From: Planctomycetota bacterium
GTDB lineage: Bacteria > Planctomycetota > UBA1135 > GCA-002686595
Length of the DNA: 8,321 bases
Assembly (NCBI GenBank): GCA_021776885.1
Contig: JAJFFA010000836.1
Span: forward strand, 1-8,321
Direction: 5' to 3'
The first letter of the stretch is position 1. Every line of letters begins with the position of its first letter. Both the position numbers and the translations under genes were made by a program. Positions 1 through 5,760 of the stretch are shown here, piece after piece. The notes beneath the pieces were generated by a model. The model saw only the letters and a list, made by a program, of their open reading frames with translations, did not search any database and had not been told where the DNA came from.

Positions 1-55
1 CGACTTCATGCCGACCAGGCGTACGTGGCATGAGATCGGCCCCGAGCTGCTGGAC

Positions 56-91
56 GATCGAGCCGGGCTCGCATGGGCGGTAGATCGAGCC
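56..91. repeat. Short direct and inverted repeats downstream of the small gene
   Basis: The 9-mer gatcgagcc occurs at 56-64 and again at 83-91. In addition, ggctcg (66-71) and cgagcc (86-91) form a 6-bp inverted repeat around a 14-base loop, and cgagcc/ggctcg at 59-71 is a nearly perfect palindrome. With the tandem repeat next to it, bases 56-121 are a small repeat-rich intergenic patch. From 1 to 55 I see no supported gene; a minus-strand ATG at 7-9 could begin a gene beyond the edge, but three codons cannot show this. Confidence 0.5.
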
Positions 92-121
92 TGGTTCCGT
101 ACGGCTTGGCTCCGTACGGCT
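92..121. repeat. Tandem 15-bp direct repeat (two copies, one mismatch)
   Basis: Two abutting 15-base units, 92-106 and 107-121, read tggYtccgtacggct and differ only at 95 (t) and 110 (c). Each contains the palindrome ccgtacgg. The second unit runs into the stop codon of the small gene at 120-122. This is most simply a local duplication, and it creates the hairpin described at 97-119. Confidence 0.8.
97..119 (-). terminator. Hairpin directly after the last gene, possible 3' end of the transcript
   Basis: Immediately after the TAG of the 65-residue gene, the minus strand reads CCGTACGG, a 7-base spacer, then CCGTACGG again. Because CCGTACGG is its own reverse complement, the two copies can pair as an 8-bp stem with a 7-base loop. 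No T-run follows, so it is not a classical intrinsic terminator. It could be a transcript-end stabiliser, or the copies could be a paired protein-binding site instead. Confidence 0.35.
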
Positions 122-317
122 AGAACGACAGGCTCGCGCCCAGGGTCCAGCCGAACAGGTCTTCACCGAAGGCCAGGGCGTCGTTGCGCGCAAGGCCCTG
201 GCCGAAGGGCATGCGCTGCAGGGAGTCTCGCAAGGCATCACGGGCATCGTCGAGGCCCTGCGCCGGGGCGGGTGCAGCGAGGACCAGGGTCAACGCGAAG
301 CGGGCAACGGTCTTCAT
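120..317 (-). CDS. Small exported protein (65 aa) with a C-terminal outer-membrane beta-strand-like signature
   Basis: I do not recognise a family. The 65-residue product starts with a clear Sec signal peptide (MKTVARFALTLVLAA, with expected APA cleavage before Gln20), leaving a mature chain of about 46 residues. Residues 21-36 could be an amphipathic helix (LDDARDALRDSLQRM). The C-terminus GWTLGASLSF alternates Trp57, Leu59, Ala61, Leu63 and Phe65, which is the pattern of the last beta-strand recognised by the BAM machinery, including a terminal aromatic residue. A single strand cannot form a barrel, so it may oligomerise, dock to a partner or be a remnant. The ATG overlaps the protease stop as ATGA, which supports translational coupling; no Shine-Dalgarno site is seen. 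The same frame stays open upstream to 731 but only as a shadow of the protease gene. Existence is supported by the signal peptide and coupling, not by homology. Confidence 0.65.
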   Translation of the reverse strand: MKTVARFALTLVLAAPAPAQGLDDARDALRDSLQRMPFGQGLARNDALAFGEDLFGWTLGASLSF

Positions 318-1957
318 CGCGGAAGGATAGCCACCCGCCGCCCCGCGTAGTCGAGCACGACCCGGAACGGACTCAGCAGCTCGCCACCGATCAAGCCCAG
401 GGAGTACGGGTCCGCCTCGCCGTCCGGAGCCGTCGAGACCAGCACGGAGAGGGGCTCCTGGCGCCGACCGGCGAAGTCGAACCAGGCCAGCTCCTCGCGG
501 CGGTGCTGGAACATGCCACCCGCTCCGCGTCCGGTCGAATCGGGCTCTCCGGGCTCGCTGCCCCCGCCCGCTCGCGCCAGCAACCCGAGTGTCTGAGCAG
601 CATCGTGGAAGAAGAGCGCCGTGATCCCCGCAGCGCCGCAGTCCAACATGAAGAGCCCCTCGACCTCGTCCTCGGCTTCGAAGCGCGCGGAGACGTAGGG
701 CACCTTGTAGTGCAACGTCAAGGGCAGCCACTCGCCGGCAGCGAGGCGGTACTGCGCGGGGTCGTAGAGGCGCAGCCCCCCCGCCGCCTCGAGCTCGACG
801 ACCGAGCGCAGCAGGATGTCCCAGCCCAGCACCCCGACCACCGGGATCCCATCCACCTCGGAGTGCATCCCCGGGGGCGTGTCGATCAGCAACAGGTCGG
901 TGACGGTCAGGGGACCTAGCTGCAGGGTCCTGGCGCGCCGCAGCCCCGCCCGTGTCACCCCGCCCCCCATGCCCGTCAGCCTCGTCTCACCGAAGGGCGC
1001 GAGACCCAGCTCCTCCGCCACGGAGACGCGCAGGCCCGAAAAGCCGGCTCCGGTATCGAACAGGAACAGACCCACGTCCTCGCCATTGACCAGGGCCGAC
1101 ACGAACAGATGCCCCGAGCGCGCCCGGTGCACGACGATCTCGGCCGGCACGTCCGCGTCGAAGCTCGCGTCGACGCGATCGGGCGCGGGGCCGAAGCGCT
1201 CCTGCACCAGGGGCTCGAAGGCCGCCGTCTGCGCGACCAGGCTGAAGCGACTCCCGAAGGAGAGCTCGCCGCTGACCCTGTGCGCTATGCGCACCCCGCT
1301 CCCCACGAACGCACCGTCCGCCCAGGCGGCTTCCCGGGCGACCTCGGAATACTCCTCGAACTCCGTGCGCAGGAACCCGTCCCCCGAGGGCACCGAGAGC
1401 AAGCGCACGCGGTGCTCCGAGTCCAGCTCGACCCGCGCCTCGAGCAGGCCGCCGGCGAGCCGCACGAGCAGCACGGTGGGCCCTGCGGCCGCGTCCGCAG
1501 GCACCGCGAGGGCGATCTCGAGGGGCGCCCCGGGGTCCAGCCAGTAGCCGCCATGCAGCCACCCGCGCAGCAGCTCGACCTCGCGCGCGAACAGCTGCGG
1601 CTCACGCCACAGACGCGCGTGCTCCGCCAGGCGCAGGACCTCGCCATCGAAGCGCACCTCGCGCTCGAGCTCACCCTCGAAGGCCTGCCGCAGCCTCCCG
1701 TCCGACGTGAACTCGGTGACGCCGCGCTCATCGACGCCGAGGTAGGTCAGCGTTCCACTCAGTCGCAGGCAGAGCCCCGTGGGCCAGCTTCCCCAGCCGA
1801 TGGCCCGTCGCGCCGCGCTCAGGATCGGCGCCACGTCCTCCGACCCACGTGCGGCCCGCGAGGCGCTGGGGTACGCATGCAGCACGGGCAGGCAAGCCCC
1901 CGCCAGCAGAACGAGAACCAGCTGGACAAGCGGCCGCGCGAACAGGTGGATCGACAT
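314..1957 (-). CDS. Exported two-domain retropepsin-like aspartic protease
   Basis: This 547-residue protein starts with a hydrophobic signal at residues 9-28. Cleavage could follow Ala29, but LAGAC at 18-22 also fits a loose lipobox, so lipidation at Cys22 is possible. Residues 60-270 form an uncharacterised beta-rich region (LSGTLTYLG, VRFDGEVLRL) that loosely recalls LolA-type folds. Two clan AA aspartic protease repeats follow. The first has FLFDTGAG with Asp301 and a partner GVLGWDIL (375-382). The second has FMLDCGAAG with Asp439 and GLIGGELL (521-528), ending in the typical VVLDYAGRRVAIL strand. Paired in one chain, they could form a pepsin-like pseudodimer cleaving protein or peptide outside the cytoplasm. 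The DCG in place of DTG is unusual. The ATG is the only possible start, since an in-frame TGA lies at 1973-1975; a G-run (GGGGG) 5-9 bases upstream is a poor ribosome site. The gene overlaps the next by 4 bases. Confidence 0.87.
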   Translation of the reverse strand: MSIHLFARPLVQLVLVLLAGACLPVLHAYPSASRAARGSEDVAPILSAARRAIGWGSWPTGLCLRLSGTLTYLGVDERGVTEFTSDGRLRQAFEGELEREVRFDGEVLRLAEHARLWREPQLFAREVELLRGWLHGGYWLDPGAPLEIALAVPADAAAGPTVLLVRLAGGLLEARVELDSEHRVRLLSVPSGDGFLRTEFEEYSEVAREAAWADGAFVGSGVRIAHRVSGELSFGSRFSLVAQTAAFEPLVQERFGPAPDRVDASFDADVPAEIVVHRARSGHLFVSALVNGEDVGLFLFDTGAGFSGLRVSVAEELGLAPFGETRLTGMGGGVTRAGLRRARTLQLGPLTVTDLLLIDTPPGMHSEVDGIPVVGVLGWDILLRSVVELEAAGGLRLYDPAQYRLAAGEWLPLTLHYKVPYVSARFEAEDEVEGLFMLDCGAAGITALFFHDAAQTLGLLARAGGGSEPGEPDSTGRGAGGMFQHRREELAWFDFAGRRQEPLSVLVSTAPDGEADPYSLGLIGGELLSPFRVVLDYAGRRVAILPR

Positions 1958-2069
1958 CGTTGCCCCCGAAGATCAGGACGCGGGTAGGGGCCGAAGGAGA
2001 GCATCTCCCAGGGCTTCCTCCACAGTCTAGCGTCGACACGGAAGCGCCCGCAGCGCACTGGGGCCGCGC
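1958..2069. other. Intergenic gap between the repeat-protein and protease genes
   Basis: This gap is 112 bases. On the minus strand TAGACT (plus 2024-2029) resembles a -10 hexamer about 70 bases before the protease start, without a recognisable -35 partner. A 6-bp inverted repeat (agcgac/gtcgct, 2072-2084) overlaps the end of the upstream gene. Both are weak signals; the protease may be read from the upstream transcript or from its own promoter. Confidence 0.3.
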
Positions 2070-4985
2070 TCAGCGACGGTCGCTCGAGGTCGGCGCGTCC
2101 AGGCTCTGCGTGGGGCCCTGGTCGCCCGCCTCGCCGCTCCCCTCCACGCTTGCTCCACCCGCAGCTTCGGGGTCCGTCCCCGTCGGCAGGCTGGCCTTGA
2201 TCGTGAGCAGCGTGGCGTGCCAGTCGGGCTCCGCGTCCAGCCCGCTCCAGAGCCGGACCTCGGCACTCGGCTGCACGTCGGGTGTGGGCACCCCGGGCTG
2301 GGTCGGAACGTCCGCGAGGGCCGAGCGCACCGACTCGACGGCGGCCGCGTCGTGGGAGCGCATGGCGCGGGTCGCCAGGTCGCGCAGGTCCTGCAGTCTC
2401 ACCGTCGGCGGCTCGTCGTGCCAGTTCGGCCGACGAACCAGGGCCAGGCTGACCTGGAAGGCTTCCCCCGACGCTCCGCGCCGATCCCGCTCGGCCCCCG
2501 GTGCAGGTTCGCCGATCAAGGCCGCCGCGCGCCGCAGGTCGGAGAGCTCGAGGGCCATGCTCGCCACGGGCAAGGCGTGGGCTCCGCCGCGGGTGATCAG
2601 CGCGCGGTAGTCGGCCAGGGCCTCGCGCCCGCGACCGGAGGCCACCAGGAAGCGCGCCCGATCCCGGCGGACCTCGTCCACGCCCGGCAGGCTCCAGCCC
2701 GGGGGAGCCTGCAGCGACTCCTCGCCCTGGGCCAGGGCCAGGGCCTTCTGGTACTGGGACAGGATCGCGCGCGGGTCGCCCTGCGGGTCGCGCAGCAGGA
2801 AGAGATCCCCCATCAGCAGCGCGCGGATGTGGGCGAAGACCTCGGAACCCTGATCATCCGCTTGCGACACACCGGGCAGGTGCACGGAGACCAGGCGCTC
2901 GAGGAAGGGCTGCATCGCCTCCGAGGCTCCGGCCGAGCCGGCCAGGGAGCGGCGCAGCTCGGAGGCCCAGCCGACCACCTCGAGGTGCTGCCGGGGCGTG
3001 ATGCTCGGGAGTCCCTCTTGCGGCAAGAGACAGGCCAAGCTCAAGGCCGACTCGAGCCGCGCGAGGCGCGGGCTCTCGTCCCCCTTCGGTGCCGGATTCG
3101 AGTCACCGAGCAGGCTCTCGGCCGCCCGCAGCACGCGCCCCGCGTCCGCACCGGCCAGTCGACGCAGGGTGGCGGCCAGCTCGAACAGGCGGCGCGAGTC
3201 GCCGGCGGCCAGGGCTGAGAAGTTCGGGGCGTCGAGGATCGTGTCGACGTACTCGGGGGCCTCGAAGCGGCCCAGGAGGGCCAGCATGCGCGCCTGCAGC
3301 TCGGCTTGATCCTCGCGCACCAGGCTGTGCACCAGGGGCGCGAGCAGCAGCTCCGCACCGCGGGCCTGGACCAGGAGCTCCAGAGACTCGCCGGCCAGGA
3401 CGTCCAGCGCACGCCGGCGCAGGTCAGCGTCCGGGCCGCCGACGTGGCTGACGAGGGCGCTGAAGACCCGTGCCGCGACCTCCGAGTCGGCTTCGACCCG
3501 CAGGGCGAGGCGCCCCAGGGAACCGAGCAACTCGTGGCGCAGGGCGGGCGGCGAGCCCTCGCTCTGGAGCACGTCGACCAGCATGCCGGCGTCCGCGGGC
3601 GAGAGGACGAACGAGGCGGCGCTCGCCGCAGCCAGGCGCACCTCGCGTGAGCCCTGGTGACCCTCGAGCAGATAGCGCAGGGCGTCGCGGGCCGGAGCCA
3701 GGCTGCGCGAGTGATCGACGTCGGCCGGGGCGCGGGCGCAGAGGCTGCGCAGGGACTCGATGCTCGAGGCCAGCAGATCGGAGTCGAGCAGGCGCTCGGA
3801 GCTGACGCGTTCGCCGAACAGACCCGCGATGCGGGCGATGCCGGCGGCGAGGGAGTCCGGCGCCGCGGAGGACGAGCCATCGCCGCCGCTGTCGTCCCAG
3901 GGCAGGCGCGCGTAGGCCGAGACCAGGGTCCAGGTCAGATGCGGGTGACGGGCGGCGCTCTGATCGAGGGTCTCGCGCAGCGCGCGCACGCCAGCCGAAT
4001 CCGCGGGCGCACCGCCGAGCAGGAGCAAGAGAGCCTCGAAGCTCGCGTGGAAGGCGCCCGGGTCGACCTCCTGTTCGAGGCTACGCAGCAGCTGGTCGAC
4101 GGCCTCCTGGGGACGCACCCGATCCTCGGCCACGCCGGCGGCCAGGGCCATGGCGGCGTAGGCGCGCAGCGCGGGGTCGGGATCCTCGAGGCCGTGGACG
4201 GCCTCGTTCGGGTCGAGCTCGACCAGCCGCTCGAGGCGCAGCTGCGCCAGCTCCTGCTCGGCGCGCAGGTCCTCGAGGAAGAGCTGGTCGGGTCCCAGGT
4301 CGCGGGCACGCTCCCAGAACGCGCCGAAGGTCCGCTCGTCGTCGAACCAGCGGCGGAACGAGCGGAACAGGGCACTGCGCGCTCCCTCCCGCACCCGGTC
4401 GGAGGCGCCCTGGGCCAGTCCGGCGGCGACGCGCGGCGCGAGCTGGCGGAGCTCCAGCTCGGCGACCAGGCGCGCGGCCGCACACCAGCGGTCCTGGGCC
4501 GCGCTGCCGACGGCACGCTCGCGGGCGGAGGCGGCGCTCAGACTCAGCTCGATGCGCGCCAGCCAGCGCAGCGCCCGCTCGCCCCCCGCCGCGAGGTCGG
4601 TACGGATCAGGGCCAGCGCATCCTGACGGGACTGCTCGCGCCGAACAGAGAGGGCTGCGGTCAGCGCCGGGGCCGGCTCGCTGCCCGCGCGCAGGAGCAG
4701 CGACTCCAGCGCCGCCGCCGGGGCCTCGCCCCACTGGGCCTCGAAGGCCTCGCGCAGGGTCTCGTCGCGCTGTCCTTCGAAGAGGGCGTGGGAGCGCGCC
4801 ACCTGGGACCGGAAGCGGGCGTCGTCCGCGCCCGGGTCCGACGGGTTCGCGGCCTGGGTCGTGGACGCGAGCTGGTCGAGGGGCGGGAGAAAGGTCTGGG
4901 CCAGCGCCGAGGGGCAGAGAACCAGCGCGGTGACGAGGGCTCCGGCGGTGGGCACCGGGAGCTTTCGTCTGCGGGGGTTCTTCAT
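2070..4985 (-). CDS. Large exported alpha-helical repeat protein (HEAT-like, with a C-terminal TPR-like segment), function unknown
   Basis: This is a 971-residue protein I do not recognise as a named family. Residues 1-30 form a Sec signal peptide: a basic N-terminus, a hydrophobic core at about 13-28, and cleavage expected after ALA before Gln30. The mature chain is Ala/Leu/Arg/Glu-rich and almost wholly helical. HEAT-like helix pairs are visible near 183-212, 258-285 and most clearly 425-575, where phrases such as LRHELLGSLGRLAL and ELQARMLALLGRF recur. Residues 735-800 look TPR-like (ARFLVASGRGREALADYRAL). The last 40 residues are Gly/Ser/Pro-rich and probably disordered. I see no catalytic motif, transmembrane segment or sorting tail, so a scaffold or binding role in the periplasm is likely but inferred. 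The ATG at 4985 is chosen because it places the signal peptide at the N-terminus; earlier in-frame ATGs at 5090 and 5111 would bury it. No Shine-Dalgarno site is seen. Presence of the gene is firm, function is not. Confidence 0.85.
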   Translation of the reverse strand: MKNPRRRKLPVPTAGALVTALVLCPSALAQTFLPPLDQLASTTQAANPSDPGADDARFRSQVARSHALFEGQRDETLREAFEAQWGEAPAAALESLLLRAGSEPAPALTAALSVRREQSRQDALALIRTDLAAGGERALRWLARIELSLSAASARERAVGSAAQDRWCAAARLVAELELRQLAPRVAAGLAQGASDRVREGARSALFRSFRRWFDDERTFGAFWERARDLGPDQLFLEDLRAEQELAQLRLERLVELDPNEAVHGLEDPDPALRAYAAMALAAGVAEDRVRPQEAVDQLLRSLEQEVDPGAFHASFEALLLLLGGAPADSAGVRALRETLDQSAARHPHLTWTLVSAYARLPWDDSGGDGSSSAAPDSLAAGIARIAGLFGERVSSERLLDSDLLASSIESLRSLCARAPADVDHSRSLAPARDALRYLLEGHQGSREVRLAAASAASFVLSPADAGMLVDVLQSEGSPPALRHELLGSLGRLALRVEADSEVAARVFSALVSHVGGPDADLRRRALDVLAGESLELLVQARGAELLLAPLVHSLVREDQAELQARMLALLGRFEAPEYVDTILDAPNFSALAAGDSRRLFELAATLRRLAGADAGRVLRAAESLLGDSNPAPKGDESPRLARLESALSLACLLPQEGLPSITPRQHLEVVGWASELRRSLAGSAGASEAMQPFLERLVSVHLPGVSQADDQGSEVFAHIRALLMGDLFLLRDPQGDPRAILSQYQKALALAQGEESLQAPPGWSLPGVDEVRRDRARFLVASGRGREALADYRALITRGGAHALPVASMALELSDLRRAAALIGEPAPGAERDRRGASGEAFQVSLALVRRPNWHDEPPTVRLQDLRDLATRAMRSHDAAAVESVRSALADVPTQPGVPTPDVQPSAEVRLWSGLDAEPDWHATLLTIKASLPTGTDPEAAGGASVEGSGEAGDQGPTQSLDAPTSSDRR

Positions 4986-5202
4986 CGGCGGCGAGGAGGG
5001 GCGGAGACGGGCGCGGCGGGACACGGACCAGAGGGGAGAGGCCCGGTGCTTCCCACGCTCCGAATCCCGGCGACACGCCCCCCGGCCCATACGGAAGGAC
5101 CGGGCACCCATCCCTTACATCGGCCGAAAAGCCCCCATCGCCGTGGCCCCATCCCGCGAAGTTCGCTGCCCCGGTCCCTCGCGCAGGACGGGCCCGGCCG
5201 GC
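4986..5202. other. Intergenic gap between aroK and the repeat-protein gene
   Basis: This 217-base gap holds no gene I can support. A GC palindrome (ggccggcc, 5196-5203) abuts the aroK stop but has no T-run. The repeat-protein frame is open back to an ATG at 5111, but that reading gives an Arg/Ser-rich extension before the signal peptide. The gap is long enough to hold a separate promoter for the exported-protein genes, though I could not find a convincing -35/-10 pair. Confidence 0.5.
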
Positions 5203-5760
5203 CTACGCCAGCCAGTCGAGCTGAGCCAGTCGCGTCGCCAGCTGGGCTGCGCTCGACTGCCCCGAGTCGAGGTCGATCCGGGCCAGGTCGGCGTAGCCAG
5301 CGCGCCTGCGCTCGAGCAGGTCGGCCAGGTCGACATCGAGGGCCGGACGCGGGGCCGGATCGGCCGCGAGCCGTGCCTCGAGGACCTCGAGCGGGGCGTG
5401 CAACCAGACCACGTGGGCGCGGGCGCGGAGCAGCTCGCGCACCCCCGCCGTCTCGACACAGCCCCCGCCCGTGGCCACCACCCGCGGCGGCCCGCTCAGG
5501 GCGCGCTCCACCTCGTCGCGCTCGAGGCAGCGGAAGGCCGGCACGCCAATGAGCGCCAGGACCTCCCCGGCGGACAGCGGGTCGCAGCCCTGCGCCGCCG
5601 CCCAGCGCCGCGCCAGCTCGACGTCGGTGTCGAGGAAGGAGAGCCCCAGGAGCTCGGCCAGGAGCGGCCCCACGCTCGACTTGCCCGCGCAGCGCGGGCC
5701 GATCAGTGCGATCGATCGGGCCAGGGCCTGCCCGCGCTCCAGCGCCGCCCCGTCAGCCAT
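5203..5760 (-). CDS. aroK: Shikimate kinase
   Basis: This 185-residue cytosolic P-loop kinase phosphorylates shikimate to shikimate 3-phosphate with ATP, the step directly after AroDE. It has a Walker A motif GPRCAGKS (21-28), shikimate-binding Asp46 in FLDTD, Arg77 in AFRCLE (corresponding to the FR..E motif of the family), the Gly triad TGGG (97-100), lid Arg138 in RPAL, and Arg152 four residues before Tyr156, matching the R-x-x-x-Y element that binds substrate. Length is normal and no key residue is missing. The ATG shares its A with the aroDE stop (TGATG) and has no Shine-Dalgarno site, so translation probably depends on termination-reinitiation from aroDE. I use aroK for the family; aroL would be equally valid from sequence alone. 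Confidence 0.95.
   Translation of the reverse strand: MADGAALERGQALARSIALIGPRCAGKSSVGPLLAELLGLSFLDTDVELARRWAAAQGCDPLSAGEVLALIGVPAFRCLERDEVERALSGPPRVVATGGGCVETAGVRELLRARAHVVWLHAPLEVLEARLAADPAPRPALDVDLADLLERRRAGYADLARIDLDSGQSSAAQLATRLAQLDWLA

Noticed and set aside
120..731. Small gene as a 203-codon protein starting at 731
   Set aside because: The upstream part is a frame shadow of the second protease repeat, while the internal ATG at 317 begins a proper signal peptide and overlaps the protease stop.
8..919. Plus-strand open frame of 303 codons near the left edge
   Set aside because: It is antisense to the small gene and the protease; Arg/Gly/Gln-rich with no motif.
2070..4985. Lipoprotein signal in the repeat protein at Cys24
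   Set aside because: The residue before Cys24 is Leu, which does not fit a lipobox; cleavage after ALA is a better match.
4986..5111. Longer start for the repeat protein at 5111 or 5090
   Set aside because: It would place 42 or 35 Arg/Ser-rich residues before a complete signal peptide beginning at 4985.
5196..5203. GC palindrome at the aroK stop as an intrinsic terminator
   Set aside because: The stem is short, has no usable loop and no T-run follows; palindromes of this kind are expected by chance in such GC-rich DNA.
3657..5552. Long plus-strand open frame of 631 codons
   Set aside because: It runs antisense through the repeat-protein gene and into aroK, its translation is Arg/Gly/Gln-rich without domain motifs, and such shadow frames are normal at this GC content.
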